Origin: Cytophagales bacterium
GTDB taxonomy: Bacteria > Bacteroidota > Bacteroidia > Cytophagales > Cyclobacteriaceae
Direction: 5' to 3'
DNA: 64,000 bases
Assembly: GCA_017303805.1 (NCBI GenBank)
Contig: JAFLBQ010000004.1
Coordinates: forward strand, 359,668-423,667
Position numbers and translations under genes: made by a program. The notes beneath the pieces are model-generated. The model saw only the letters and a program-made list of their open reading frames with translations. It was not told where the DNA came from and did not search any database. This document shows positions 45,450-55,506 of this stretch, one piece after another (position 1 is the first letter of the stretch; the number at the start of each line of letters is the position of its first letter).

Positions 45450-48400
45450 ATGACATTTAATTCAACCGGCTTCTTTATTCTAAGAACTCCACTTTTGCCC
45501 CTTGAAAACTATCCAAAATCTGATCTTCAAAGTCTATTCCTTAATAAGGTATTTAAGGAGGGCCTATACTTAGCTTCACCCAATTTGATTAACGAGGTCG
45601 AAAAGTACCTGAATTGTTCACTTGCTGCAAAGGAAAAGGAAAAATTAGAACTATCGCTTTATAGATATTATCTGCGATCATGCTACCGTTGCACACCCTT
45701 TGGGATGTTTGCAGGTATTTCATTAGGAGCAATAGCTGGGCAAACTGATATTCAATTGGCTCCCACTTTACAATACAAAAAAAATACCCGTCTTGATACT
45801 CACTTCCTTGCTACATTTGCGCAGAATTTGCAAAAGGACGAAATAGTAAGAGAATCGCTAAGATGGTTTGCCAATAACTCACTCTACACAATAGGAAATA
45901 AATTAAGGTTCATCGAATACAGGATAGACAAAGAAGTGCGAACGCATCATTTATCCAAAGTAGATGGTTCTGAGCACGTTCAATCGATCCTTTCCAAAGC
46001 AAGGAATGGCGCCACTATTAATGAATTAGCCAATTTACTTGTTACCAATGAAATCAAGTTTGAAGAGGCTGTTTCATTTGTCAATGAAATGATTGCCACT
46101 TGTCTATTAGTTTCGGAACTTGATTCTCTGGTTACAGGGACTGAATATCACATCCAACTGCTAGAAAAATTAAAGGATATTCCTTCATCTCAGAGATATT
46201 TAGAAAAACTACATGCAGTAGTAGCTACGTTGCAGGAAACCGACCAGAATGAAGTGGGTGTTTCAGCAAAGTATTACGATCAGATCATCACTGATATAAA
46301 ACAATGGCAAATTGATTTTGATTCGGGTAAATTACTTCAATGCGACATGGTGAAGCCTGCAATCAGATGTGTAATAAATAAAACAGTTACAGATGAGCTA
46401 AGTCAGTCTATAAGGATGTTAAATAGGGTGACAACTCATTCAGAGCAAGCAAATTTAAAAGATTTTAAAGAAGCCTTCATTAAACATTACGAAGAACAGG
46501 AGATACCATTGCTCGAAGTGCTCGACAGCGAAGCTGGGATTGGTTATCCGGTAAACACACATGTAGGTTCTGATAACTCACCTTTATTAACAAACTTGTT
46601 TGTAAAAGCAGAGAACCATCTGCAATTAAATAATCATCAAAGTAATACGTGGTCAAAATTCCTATTGACACAATTGCAGGAAGCTATGAGACGTAACTCT
46701 TGTGAAATCGAAATTTCGGAAGCGGAAATTCAGACTATTCTAAAAGACCAAAAAAATGATGAGAACCTACTCCCGGATTCTGTTTATACTTTAGGAAGCG
46801 TGTTGGCTGCTTCTGGCGAGGAACTCGACAAAGGAAATTTTTTAGTCTATCACGAAGTAACTGCCGGCCCTTCGGCTATTAATTTGCTGGGAAGGTTCTG
46901 CCACATGAGCAATGAACTTACTGACCTCGCCAGAGAAGCCCTTCGAAAAGAGGAAGAAGCAAGGCCGGAGTGCATCTTTGCTGAAATACTTCATATTCCA
47001 CAAGCGCGACTTGGAAACATACTTATGCGCCCCGTTTTAAGAGAGTACGAGATTCCGATATTAACACGAGCGTCAGTCGATGAGGATCATACTATTGAAC
47101 TTAACGATTTAATGGTTTCCATTCGAAATGGAAGAATCTTTCTTCGCTCCAAGCGATTAAACAAAGAAGTGATTCCACGGCTCACAACAGCGCACAACTT
47201 TTCAATGAACCCTGTGCCCCACTATCACTTTTTATGTGACTTGCAGTTTCAGGGAATTAAAGGCGGGCTTTCCTGGAACTGGGGTGTTTTAAACGAGTTC
47301 CCTTTTTTGCCTAGGGTTCGTTACGGGAAAACAATCTTATCAAAGGCAAGATGGATTCTTAATTTAAGTAACCTGTCAACTAAAAAGGATATAAAGGATT
47401 CAGAAATAGCTGAACTTGTTACAACTCACTTTACAGAAAATGGAATCCCGGTTAATGTTACAATTACGCAAGGCGACAACCAGTTGCCCATAGATGTTCG
47501 CAATGCAAATTGCCTGAAAATTCTGGTACAAGATTTAAAGAAATACAAATCGCTTATTCTACAGGAGTGCCTCTTCAATGACAATAACCTGGTAGTAACA
47601 GGACCGGAAGGAGCATTCACCAATGAAATTATCATTCCGTGGTATAAGCAAATTGACGTAAAACAAAGCGAGCGCACAAATATTGACGTAAAACAAGCTA
47701 AAGAAGAAATCAATTTGCAACAAAGGTCATTTTTACCCGGCAGTGAGTGGCATTACGCAAAAATTTATTGTGGGGTAAAGACGGCTGACTTGATTTTAGC
47801 GGAAGTGATCAAGCCATTAACAGAAAAACTTTTGGAAGAAGGTATTATAAGTAAGTTCTTTTTTATCCGGTATTACGACCCGGACCATCATTTAAGGATA
47901 CGGTTTAAAGGCGAAGGGAACTTTTATGCGGAGGTGACCAACAGATTAAATAAGTCTTTAACTCCTTTTCTTCAAGCCAATTTAGTTTCCAATGTTCAGA
48001 CGGAAGTTTATAAGCGGGAGATTGAACGGTATGGCTTTGAAAACATGGATAACTCAGAGTCTGTCTTTTTGACCGATTCGATTACAACATTGAATATACT
48101 CTCACTATTAGAAGGCGATGAGGGGGATCAACTTCGCTGGCAATTTGCAATTAAAGGGGTCAATGATCTATTAGACGCTTTTCACTTTAACATTTCGATG
48201 AAGAAAGATTTAATGGGTTGGTTAAGCACGAACTTTGCGAAAGAATTTAATACTGATAACCAGGAGAGCAAGAAACAGTTAAGTGCCAAGTACAGAGAGT
48301 ATCGTCCGGTCATTGAATTGGTGTTTAAAGAGATATTGACTGAAGATCATGAGTTTTACCTTGTATGGCAATTTTTCAAAATCCGGAAGGAATTCCTTTC

Positions 48401-48626
48401 TGTATTTGCTGCTGAAATTTACAGGCTTGCAGGAGAGAATAAACTTTCTGTTAGATTAAATGACTTGGTAGCAAGCTATATACACATGTTTTTAAACCGC
48501 TTCCTTCGCTCAAAACAACGTATGCAAGAGATGGTTATTTACGATTTATTGCATCAACATTATAAATCGTTGCTGGCAAGGGAAACTAAAAGCATAAAAG
48601 TTATTCAAACCGAACAAGTTTCCTGA
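45450..48626 (+). CDS. full-length lantibiotic dehydratase (LanB)
   Basis: 1058 residues from MTFNSTGFFILRTPLLPLENYPK; an upstream in-frame ATG at 45360 lies inside lanC and is rejected. The N-terminal glutamylation domain shows RCTPFGMFAGISLGA near residue 80. The C-terminal elimination domain shows GSEWHYAKIYCGVKTADLIL and FFFIRYYDPDHHLRIRFKGE, the SpaB_C signature. Full-length class I LanB uses glutamyl-tRNA to dehydrate Ser/Thr. Its 3' end overlaps the convergent HlyD gene by 26 bases. Confidence 0.92.
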   Translation: MTFNSTGFFILRTPLLPLENYPKSDLQSLFLNKVFKEGLYLASPNLINEVEKYLNCSLAAKEKEKLELSLYRYYLRSCYRCTPFGMFAGISLGAIAGQTDIQLAPTLQYKKNTRLDTHFLATFAQNLQKDEIVRESLRWFANNSLYTIGNKLRFIEYRIDKEVRTHHLSKVDGSEHVQSILSKARNGATINELANLLVTNEIKFEEAVSFVNEMIATCLLVSELDSLVTGTEYHIQLLEKLKDIPSSQRYLEKLHAVVATLQETDQNEVGVSAKYYDQIITDIKQWQIDFDSGKLLQCDMVKPAIRCVINKTVTDELSQSIRMLNRVTTHSEQANLKDFKEAFIKHYEEQEIPLLEVLDSEAGIGYPVNTHVGSDNSPLLTNLFVKAENHLQLNNHQSNTWSKFLLTQLQEAMRRNSCEIEISEAEIQTILKDQKNDENLLPDSVYTLGSVLAASGEELDKGNFLVYHEVTAGPSAINLLGRFCHMSNELTDLAREALRKEEEARPECIFAEILHIPQARLGNILMRPVLREYEIPILTRASVDEDHTIELNDLMVSIRNGRIFLRSKRLNKEVIPRLTTAHNFSMNPVPHYHFLCDLQFQGIKGGLSWNWGVLNEFPFLPRVRYGKTILSKARWILNLSNLSTKKDIKDSEIAELVTTHFTENGIPVNVTITQGDNQLPIDVRNANCLKILVQDLKKYKSLILQECLFNDNNLVVTGPEGAFTNEIIIPWYKQIDVKQSERTNIDVKQAKEEINLQQRSFLPGSEWHYAKIYCGVKTADLILAEVIKPLTEKLLEEGIISKFFFIRYYDPDHHLRIRFKGEGNFYAEVTNRLNKSLTPFLQANLVSNVQTEVYKREIERYGFENMDNSESVFLTDSITTLNILSLLEGDEGDQLRWQFAIKGVNDLLDAFHFNISMKKDLMGWLSTNFAKEFNTDNQESKKQLSAKYREYRPVIELVFKEILTEDHEFYLVWQFFKIRKEFLSVFAAEIYRLAGENKLSVRLNDLVASYIHMFLNRFLRSKQRMQEMVIYDLLHQHYKSLLARETKSIKVIQTEQVS

Positions 48627-49881
48627 ACTGGTAAAAAATACGTTCGAAAAGGCGCAAGTCCTCAGTTATTATTTCAATTTCTCCTCTCAGTTGTCCGGTT
48701 ACTTGCAACTCACCATTATGCGATGTTCTCAATCCGTTAGGGAGATCTACTTTTACCAAATATTTTTCTTCATTAGGAATCAAGGATACCGTTTCAACGG
48801 TACCGGTCAACATACCATATTTTTCAAAGGGATAGTTTTGTAACCTTATGTTTACAATCTGACCTGCCTTCACCTCTCCTGACCTCACAATTGGCAATTC
48901 GGCCTGTCCGAAAACATGTTGTGTTTCCGGCACAATTGAAAACAAGGGCTTACCAAATGGGACATAATCATTGTCGTGGAAAAACGATAGGTACGATACT
49001 TTGCCATCAAGCAGGGAAACAAGCAAATGATTCTCCTTCCATTTTTTGATCACAGCTTTCAATTCATTAAGACGGTTATTTGCCTGAGTAATGAGCTGGA
49101 TACCCTTATGCTTTTCATCAATTTGTAAATCTTCAATTTGTTTTTCGAGTTGATCTATTTGCAATTTATTATCAAGCATTGCCCTTTCAGTAGTTTTGTA
49201 AGCCCTTTGTTGTTGTAGGTATGTTGCCCGGGAAGCATTAAAATCTAACCGGGCTATGACTTGTTGGGAATAAAGTAGAGAGTCTGCAATAAATTTTTCC
49301 TTAGACAGAGACAGTTCGCTTTTGAGTAGTTTAAGTTGAGCCGACTGATTATATCCTATCCGTTCCATGGTCTCCTTTTGCCTTTCCAATTGGCGGATTT
49401 GTTTCTGATAAGATTCATTGGCATGAAACACCTGAAAGTCTTGGAGCGCAGACCCTAACTGACTAAGACTGTTCTGCATTTCTCCGACATTAAGTTTCTG
49501 GAAAGAAGCTGGGTCGATAGTATTGAAATCGTAACCAAGAATTGATTCAAGACTTTTCAGATCAACCAAATTAACGTTTCCATCGATGAATGCGATAACG
49601 TCACCAGCTAGTACTGGCTCTTTGTCGTTTTTCAATAACTTTAATCGTCCATCAACCCGTGCGACTATGCTAACAGGAGAAGGTGATGTTGTAATCACGA
49701 CTTCTGCTTTAAGCACATCAGGATATTTAACAAACCAACTTATAGACAGAAACACAAGAAAGACTGCAAAGATTAGAATTGTGCCCCATCTTACAATCCA
49801 CGATGGTACCCGGTTGACAATTTCCTGGACTTCTTCGCTACGGATTTCTGCGAGATAATGGTCAGTTAATTTTTCGTCCAT
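48601..49881 (-). CDS. HlyD family membrane fusion protein (cassette 8)
   Basis: 426 residues. One membrane helix near residue 35 (WGTILIFAVFLVFLSISWF) is followed by a lipoyl-like half (VDGRLKLLKNDKEPVLAGDVIAFIDG), a long coiled coil from about 130 to 290 (QIRQLERQKETMERIGYNQS; DNKLQIDQLEKQIEDLQIDEKHKG) and the second half with GQIVNIRLQNYPFEKYGMLTG. It would link the C39-ABC exporter to the outer membrane. It is transcribed opposite to lanB from its own promoter in 49882-49974. Confidence 0.88.
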   Translation of the reverse strand: MDEKLTDHYLAEIRSEEVQEIVNRVPSWIVRWGTILIFAVFLVFLSISWFVKYPDVLKAEVVITTSPSPVSIVARVDGRLKLLKNDKEPVLAGDVIAFIDGNVNLVDLKSLESILGYDFNTIDPASFQKLNVGEMQNSLSQLGSALQDFQVFHANESYQKQIRQLERQKETMERIGYNQSAQLKLLKSELSLSKEKFIADSLLYSQQVIARLDFNASRATYLQQQRAYKTTERAMLDNKLQIDQLEKQIEDLQIDEKHKGIQLITQANNRLNELKAVIKKWKENHLLVSLLDGKVSYLSFFHDNDYVPFGKPLFSIVPETQHVFGQAELPIVRSGEVKAGQIVNIRLQNYPFEKYGMLTGTVETVSLIPNEEKYLVKVDLPNGLRTSHNGELQVTGQLRGEIEIITEDLRLFERIFYQFRKLVRFE

Positions 49882-49974
49882 ATCTAATCATGTTTTTCTG
49901 CTGGCCAAGTAGGTAATTTTACGCGGTTATAAAAATAATTCGCGGACTAAATATACCTTATTCGTAACAATTCC

Positions 49975-50038
49975 GCCACACACATTAAGCAAGCCGCTCA
50001 TTCTCACTCACAGCCCAAGCTTGCTTAATAAGTGTGGC
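49975..50038 (+). repeat. bookend hairpin, 3' end of cassette 8
   Basis: Arms GCCACACACATTAAGCAAGC and GCTTGCTTAATAAGTGTGGC pair over 20 bases apart from the 2x2 mismatch. The loop CGCTCATTCTCACTCACAGC plus CCAA is a drifted version of the C-rich loop. It lies in the 49882-50588 gap, which also holds attC-like site 8 and the next bookend. Confidence 0.85.
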
Positions 50039-50168
50039 TGGTAATCCCAAGCAAACAGAGTTTTTTCTTCCCACGCTTCAAAAAACTTTATTGTTGTTTG
50101 AGAGTTTCAGAAGTAGATTTGTAACACAAGTGAACACTAAGAAATAGACTGGGGACAAAAGGCACAGG

Positions 50169-50334
50169 CGCTAACAAAATGCTTGTGCAATGGCCGGGCT
50201 CGGTGTCCTCATTACTTTCGGTTTCTTTACTTACATTGTGTCGTGAGACAGGTCGCAACTGGTCAGGCTTATTCCGCTTCGCTGCATTTTTAAGCCTTCC
50301 TATTCCGGCCACTGCACAAGCACAAACGTTAGCG
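50169..50334 (+). repeat. attC-like site 8 (end of cassette 8)
   Basis: AAC ends at 50175; GTT begins at 50328. Trunk TGCTTGTGCAATGGCCGG pairs with CCGGCCACTGCACAAGCA, A/C mismatch kept. Cassette start GTTAGCGCCAATGCC, 12.2 kb away at 38125, pairs with GGCACAGGCGCTAAC (50161-50175). Inner hairpin AGGCTTA/TAAGCCT has the loop CCGCTTCGCTGC. Confidence 0.92.
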
Positions 50335-50494
50335 CCAATGCCCAGTAATGACCAACCACTCCATAACATTAAAAGTAACCATTGACATCAACCCATTATA
50401 GTTTCTCCAATTGGACAATGACTCGACTGACGAAAATAAATATTCCAAGACCTCCCCACCGCACGGCAACCTTGGGGAGATTCTCGCCAACGCT

Positions 50495-50554
50495 TTTGGC
50501 ACATGCCATTGCCCTGCATCCCACCGCGACACCAAAGCAATGGCAAGAGCCAAA
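50495..50554 (+). repeat. bookend hairpin, 5' end of cassette 9
   Basis: Arms TTTGGCACATGCCATTGC and GCAATGGCAAGAGCCAAA, loop CCTGCATCCCACCGCGACAC plus CAAA. Upstream, CCACCGCACGGCAACC and AGATTCTCGCC are shared with the same place in cassette 11. It ends 34 bases before the response regulator start. Confidence 0.88.
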
Positions 50555-50588
50555 CCACCCAGACAGATGGCAAAACATATGACACATA

Positions 50589-51248
50589 ATGGCAAATAAA
50601 ATAAGTTTAGCTTGGGCGGAAGACAATCAATCCTTTAAAGCCGCAGTATTAAGGCTTCTTAGACAAGAGGCAGCCAACTATATAGAAGTTTTGTTTACAG
50701 TTAGCAATGGAAGGGAGATGTTAGACCAACTAAGTACTCAATTTCCAGATATAATTCTTCTTGATATTAGGATGCCCATAATGGATGGCATACAAACTGC
50801 CAGAATCATAAAAGAGAAGTATGTTCAAGCAAAAATCATAGCCTTCACCGAATACGATTTCGAGCACAATATTGTGGAAATGAACAAGGTTGGCGTCAAG
50901 TGTTTCTTAGCCAAAAGTCAAGCAGAAGATTTAATCAGAGCAATTACTATTGTTCACGAAGGAGGAGTATTCTTTCCAGATGAAGTTGCTGAAATCCTTC
51001 AAAAGCATATTAGGAGTACTACGATCCATGATACAGTAGAAGCTCTAAATCAACTTAAATTTAAAATTGATCTATCACCTCAGGAAAAGAACCTTGTTCA
51101 ATTATTGCGCAAAGGGAAAACAAGCAAAGAAATTGCTCTTCATATGAATCTAACGGTAAGAACAGTTAGAACTTATAGAGAAAGATTGCTAAAAAAAACA
51201 AACACCAGAAATGTAGCAGAGTTATTAAATGTTTGCTATCGGGCTTAA
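50589..51248 (+). CDS. orphan response regulator, NarL/FixJ type (cassette 9)
   Basis: 219 residues. The receiver has Glu11-Asp12 in the acidic pocket, phosphoacceptor Asp59 (IILLDIRMP) and Lys in FLAKSQ. The C-terminal LuxR-type HTH is GKTSKEIALHMNLTVRTVRTYRERLLKKTNTRNVAELLN. No histidine kinase gene lies nearby. Its HTH is almost identical to that of the regulator at 58378, and the same inverted repeat lies 29 bases after its stop, upstream of the lipoprotein gene, which it probably activates. Confidence 0.9.
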   Translation: MANKISLAWAEDNQSFKAAVLRLLRQEAANYIEVLFTVSNGREMLDQLSTQFPDIILLDIRMPIMDGIQTARIIKEKYVQAKIIAFTEYDFEHNIVEMNKVGVKCFLAKSQAEDLIRAITIVHEGGVFFPDEVAEILQKHIRSTTIHDTVEALNQLKFKIDLSPQEKNLVQLLRKGKTSKEIALHMNLTVRTVRTYRERLLKKTNTRNVAELLNVCYRA

Positions 51249-51276
51249 CCCTCAAATTTTTAAAAATTAAAAGACT

Positions 51277-51327
51277 AATGTCGGCAAATGCCGACATTGA
51301 CATAACCATTTTACCAATGTTACTTTG
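51277..51327 (+). promoter_or_regulatory. operator and promoter shared with cassette 11
   Basis: Perfect inverted repeat AATGTCGGCA-AA-TGCCGACATT (51277-51298) is followed by exactly 21 bases and then TTACTTTG (51320-51327). The same parts and the same spacing occur at 59054-59104. It is the likely binding site of the adjacent response regulator, with the box as the -7 element of the lipoprotein gene starting at 51357. Confidence 0.8.
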
Positions 51328-51356
51328 GATATGTTTCACACATAAACCCAAAAAAT

Positions 51357-52088
51357 ATGAAAAAATTAAAAATTTTACTGAAAGGTGTTTTAACAATTGC
51401 ATTATTGCTATTTGTGTCATTTAGTTGTCAGGATGAAGCTATCAAAGAATTAGATAATCCTGATGAAAACAAAAGTCAAATATCCCTCATTGAAGAAAAA
51501 AATGGTGTCATCTTATTTAAAGAAGATGTTACAATCACCGATGAAAGCGGCCAGAACAAAGTTACAATAAGGGTTGCGGCTTTAGATAAAAACAGGTTAA
51601 ATGAGTATCTGCACTCCAGAAAGTTTACAATAACTCCAATTTATGATCGGAGGGAAAATAAGCCCTTAAAGCTAACTCCCTTAACAGAAGAATCAACCGT
51701 AAGTGAAGAAAAGGAAAGCCTGCAAGAAATGATACTCACCGAAATTTTAAGTCAAGAACTTAAAAAGGATGTTAAAGGAATAGGTTTTCGCAACGAGCCA
51801 AACCCAGATTATATTTCAGCTAATGGAAGAGTTCAATATATAAACAATAACGTACGATACTATAGTCCCAAATGGCCTGAAATCCTTTCTGTTCAGGCAT
51901 ATAATCAAGTATATTTTAGAATTCAACAACAATGGAGATGGTGGTCTGGCTGGAGTACCATTTGGGGACCGGCAACATGGTGTTGCTCCCAATACAGCGA
52001 CTTCAATATTGATGGCCCATGGTATGTTCGGCTAGAGATTTCTTTCGATTACCGTTCCGATTTTTATTTTGAATGGTTCAATTGGTAA
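51357..52088 (+). CDS. lipoprotein of unknown function (cassette 9)
   Basis: 243 residues. MKKLKILLKGVLTIALLLFVSFSC is a signal with lipobox SFSC. The C-terminal 60 residues are unusually aromatic (FRIQQQWRWWSGWSTIWGP, TWCCSQYSDF, DFYFEWFNW), which may form a beta sandwich. No family recognised. It is preceded by the response regulator operator and closed by a strong terminator, so it is probably the regulator's direct target and forms its own transcript. Confidence 0.75.
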   Translation: MKKLKILLKGVLTIALLLFVSFSCQDEAIKELDNPDENKSQISLIEEKNGVILFKEDVTITDESGQNKVTIRVAALDKNRLNEYLHSRKFTITPIYDRRENKPLKLTPLTEESTVSEEKESLQEMILTEILSQELKKDVKGIGFRNEPNPDYISANGRVQYINNNVRYYSPKWPEILSVQAYNQVYFRIQQQWRWWSGWSTIWGPATWCCSQYSDFNIDGPWYVRLEISFDYRSDFYFEWFNW

Positions 52089-52114
52089 AACATTTTCAAT
52101 ATCCCAATAAATTA

Positions 52115-52141
52115 GTGGCTGTTTGTAACAGCCACTTTTTT
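52115..52141 (+). terminator. intrinsic terminator after the lipoprotein gene
   Basis: Perfect stem GTGGCTGTT / AACAGCCAC with loop TGT, followed by six T. Confidence 0.95.
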
Positions 52142-52285
52142 AGGTTCTAAATTCAGTCATTTTCTTCGACAGATGCAATAAATTCGTAAGTCACCATAAC
52201 AATTCGATGAATTATAAATTATCTTGAATTCGTAAATGACAATAACCTTGTTAGTAATTTCGTTTAATACTCTTAGAGTAACTGT

Positions 52286-54625
52286 ATGCGTCTGATTTGT
52301 TTCGTATTTGTTTTTATCACTTTTAGCTTATCGAGCTATTCACAGATCAGAATATCGGGTTATATCAGTGAGGGTAAAAGTTCTGAAACTATCGCATTTG
52401 CAAACATCTTTAATGATTCCCTAACCGTTGGCACATTTTCAAATGAATATGGATACTACTCTATTAAAATCCCAGTCAATGGCAAATATAAATTCCGAAT
52501 TTCAGCAATAGGTTTTTCTACTCTTGTGAAGTTCTTGGAAATTAAAAAGGATACTGTTTTAAATTTTGACCTTGAGTCTTCTTCAATTCAACTTAATGAA
52601 GTAACAATTTTGTCCGAGGACAATTCCACAATTCAAACAATCGGAGTGACACGTTTTGATCAGGATATTATAAAGAACACACCAACGTTATTGGGTGAAA
52701 AAGATGTTATCAAAACAATTCAATTGTTGCCGGGGATTCAAAGAGGGACAGAAGGATCAACAGCACTGTATGTAAGGGGTGGAAGCCTTGATCAAAATCT
52801 TATTATTCTTGATGAAGCGCAACTATATAACGCTAATCATTTATTTGGCTTTTTTTCTGTTTTTAATGGTGATGCAATTAAGAACGTTCAATTCTGGAAA
52901 TCTGGTTTTCCATCTCAGTATGGAGGTAGAGTTTCATCTGTAATTGATATTCAGATGAAAGAAGGGAATAAAAAGGAAATTAAAGGCGAGGGTGGCATTG
53001 GAATTATTTCGAGCAGATTAATGGTTGAAGGTCCTTTAATAAAAAACAAGTCTTCATTTCTACTGTCTGGAAGAAGAAGCTATCTTGATCTGCTGATTAA
53101 ACCCTTCATGTCTCCTTCTGATCAGATAGGCTACAGCCTTTATGATTTATATACCAAGCTCAACTTCGATCTGAATCAAAATAATAAGATATATTTTAGT
53201 GCTTATTCGGGAAAAGATATGCTAACTACTGATCAGGTAGAAAAGACTTCAATCTCAAATACAGAAGCCAATACAAGGTTAGGATGGGGCAATTTAACGG
53301 GAACATTTAGATGGAACCATATATTCAATAAAAGGATATTCAGCAATACAACCTTGCTCCTTAGTCGATTTAATTTCAACCTTTCAGATGACTTAAAAAA
53401 AACAGGTGCTCAGCCCCGTTTTGAATACACAGATTTCGAATCATCAATAAGAGATTATTCGATAAAAAATGATGTAGAGTACTTTATGAGTAATAAGCAT
53501 TTTCTTAAAGGCGGTTACATTTATACTTTTCATAGATACGAGCCTAAGGCTTACAGACAAATTGACAAGGTGCTTAACACACGAGTGAAAAGTTTTGAAA
53601 GATACAATAATCACGAAATTGGAATTTATGCGGAAGACCTTTGGCAACCCAATGCTAAAACAGAAATACGTTTTGGTCTCAGATATAATATGTTACTTAC
53701 CCCCTATAAGACTTTCCGATTTATTGAACCAAGAATTAATATCTCTTATGAATTGTTTAAAAACCTGTCCGTCAGCGGCTCCTACATGAGAGCGAATCAA
53801 TTTGTTCACTTACTATCTAATACCGGTATTGGATTGTCAACCGATCTTTGGGTGCCGGCTACATTAAAGGCTCCGCCAACGCAGACCGATCAAATATCTT
53901 CCGGTCTTATAAAAAAGTTTCCTGACAAAAAAATTACTGTTTCAATTGAAGCATATAGAAAATACTTAAGAAATATTCTTACTTATAAGGAAGGAGCAAA
54001 CTTCCTGATAATTTCAGAAGCTGCATCTGACATCTCATGGGAAAACAATGTAACCAAGGGAAAGGGTCTTGCTTATGGAACGGAATTTATGATTCAGAAA
54101 TCAGATGGGAAACTTACAGGTTGGATTGCTTACACATTGTCCTGGACTATTCACAATTTTGACAGCCTCAATAGCGGTAAAAACTTTTATGCAAAATATG
54201 ATAGCCGTCACATGGTATCATCTACCATCACTTACAAATTTACTCCAAAAATTATTCTATCAATTAATTGGGTTTACAACAGCGGAAATGCTTTTAATGC
54301 ACCTAAATCTTATTATTATATAAACACCAGCAACTTTGCCCAAGATTATGTCTATACCAACGTGGTTCCTTATTTTGGTTCAAGAAATAGTTTCAGAGCA
54401 GATGCTTACCATCGGCTGGACATCGCTGTTCAATTACACAAAAAGAAAAAGAAATATGAACGCTATTGGGAATTCGGAATTTTCAACGCTTATAATAGGA
54501 ATAATCCATTTTACTACTATTTGAAAATAAGCGACTTACCCAGTCAAAATACTCAAGTGGTCACACTCAAAAAAAAATCATTGTTCCCGATTCTTCCTTC
54601 TGTTAGCTACAATATAAAGTTTTAG
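52286..54625 (+). CDS. TonB-dependent receptor with carboxypeptidase-regulatory-like N-terminus (cassette 9)
   Basis: 779 residues. Signal MRLICFVFVFITFSLSSYSQ, then a CarboxypepD_reg-like sandwich (ISGYISEGKSSETIAFANIF), a plug (LLGEKDVIKTIQLLPGIQRGTEGSTALYVRGGSLDQNLIILDEAQ) and a complete barrel ending FPILPSVSYNIKF. It belongs to the group that is paired with DUF4249 lipoproteins, as here. It would import an unknown ligand across the outer membrane using TonB energy. A 145-base gap after the terminator suggests its own promoter. Confidence 0.92.
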   Translation: MRLICFVFVFITFSLSSYSQIRISGYISEGKSSETIAFANIFNDSLTVGTFSNEYGYYSIKIPVNGKYKFRISAIGFSTLVKFLEIKKDTVLNFDLESSSIQLNEVTILSEDNSTIQTIGVTRFDQDIIKNTPTLLGEKDVIKTIQLLPGIQRGTEGSTALYVRGGSLDQNLIILDEAQLYNANHLFGFFSVFNGDAIKNVQFWKSGFPSQYGGRVSSVIDIQMKEGNKKEIKGEGGIGIISSRLMVEGPLIKNKSSFLLSGRRSYLDLLIKPFMSPSDQIGYSLYDLYTKLNFDLNQNNKIYFSAYSGKDMLTTDQVEKTSISNTEANTRLGWGNLTGTFRWNHIFNKRIFSNTTLLLSRFNFNLSDDLKKTGAQPRFEYTDFESSIRDYSIKNDVEYFMSNKHFLKGGYIYTFHRYEPKAYRQIDKVLNTRVKSFERYNNHEIGIYAEDLWQPNAKTEIRFGLRYNMLLTPYKTFRFIEPRINISYELFKNLSVSGSYMRANQFVHLLSNTGIGLSTDLWVPATLKAPPTQTDQISSGLIKKFPDKKITVSIEAYRKYLRNILTYKEGANFLIISEAASDISWENNVTKGKGLAYGTEFMIQKSDGKLTGWIAYTLSWTIHNFDSLNSGKNFYAKYDSRHMVSSTITYKFTPKIILSINWVYNSGNAFNAPKSYYYINTSNFAQDYVYTNVVPYFGSRNSFRADAYHRLDIAVQLHKKKKKYERYWEFGIFNAYNRNNPFYYYLKISDLPSQNTQVVTLKKKSLFPILPSVSYNIKF

Positions 54626-54627
54626 TG

Positions 54628-55473
54628 ATGAAATCCTATAATCTATATTTTGTTATCTTGTCATTGACGTATTTTGCGTGTGACTCTGGCGTTTCAGAAG
54701 AAAGCATTGAACCCAATAATTTAATCTCGGTTACATCATTTATTTCTCCCCAAGACACACTTCTTTCAGCTTATATTTATTATGCACAAAAATTAGGAAC
54801 AAATATCAATGTGGAGTCATCAGCGGTAGATAATGCTTTAGTTTTAATAGCTGATGATCAATCGGCTGATACACTTTCATTTATAAGAAATAATTTACGA
54901 TACGAAGGACAAAAAAAGAATTTGTATTACTTGCCTAATAAAACATATACATTAAAAATTATCCTCCCAAATGGAAAGACCTTATTTTCAGAATGTACAA
55001 TTCCGCCTTATCCTGAAACTCCTGTACTAGATGGAATTCGAAATGGAAATGATTTTTTGTTTACAGTAAACTGGAATAACATAAATCAGCATCCGTATTT
55101 TATTTTGTCTTCTGTAGCTACAGGAACGTATGAAGTTACAAACCCACGAGGTACTTTTACAGCGTCACTAATTTCACAGCTTGATAAAGGGTCATTTATT
55201 ATGGCCAAGCAGAACGATAATAATAGCGAAACTGGAGTTGTCCCTAATGCATATTTATCAACAGAGCCTGGACTAAACATTTTATTGAGAAATATTGACC
55301 TTAATATGTATATGTTTTATGATACTTATGGAGAGTTTGACGATTGGAATTCAAATACAGGCAACCTCATTCCAAATTTCAGAGACCCAAAACCTATTTA
55401 TTCAAATATTATTGGTGGTGTAGGGGTCTTCGGTGCTTATAATGTCAATATCAAGGATTTTGAGATTAATTAA
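54628..55473 (+). CDS. DUF4249-family lipoprotein (cassette 9)
   Basis: 281 residues from MKSYNLYFVILSLTYFACDSG, with lipobox FAC. SVTSFISPQDTLLSAYIYYAQ near residue 36 and the later YTLKIILPNGKTLFSECTIPPYPETP match DUF4249, which in Bacteroidota sits directly downstream of TonB receptors of the type encoded here. It is likely a surface partner of the receptor. A GTG three bases upstream is also possible. It overlaps no gene and follows the receptor stop by two bases. Confidence 0.82.
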   Translation: MKSYNLYFVILSLTYFACDSGVSEESIEPNNLISVTSFISPQDTLLSAYIYYAQKLGTNINVESSAVDNALVLIADDQSADTLSFIRNNLRYEGQKKNLYYLPNKTYTLKIILPNGKTLFSECTIPPYPETPVLDGIRNGNDFLFTVNWNNINQHPYFILSSVATGTYEVTNPRGTFTASLISQLDKGSFIMAKQNDNNSETGVVPNAYLSTEPGLNILLRNIDLNMYMFYDTYGEFDDWNSNTGNLIPNFRDPKPIYSNIIGGVGVFGAYNVNIKDFEIN

Positions 55474-55506
55474 TGAATCACAAACCTACAATTTAGTCGA
55501 CCACAA

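Noticed and set aside
50179-50626. Short open frames on both strands around attC-like site 8 and the next bookend
   Set aside because: They arise from the G+C-rich paired arms and differ completely between the copies of these repeats.
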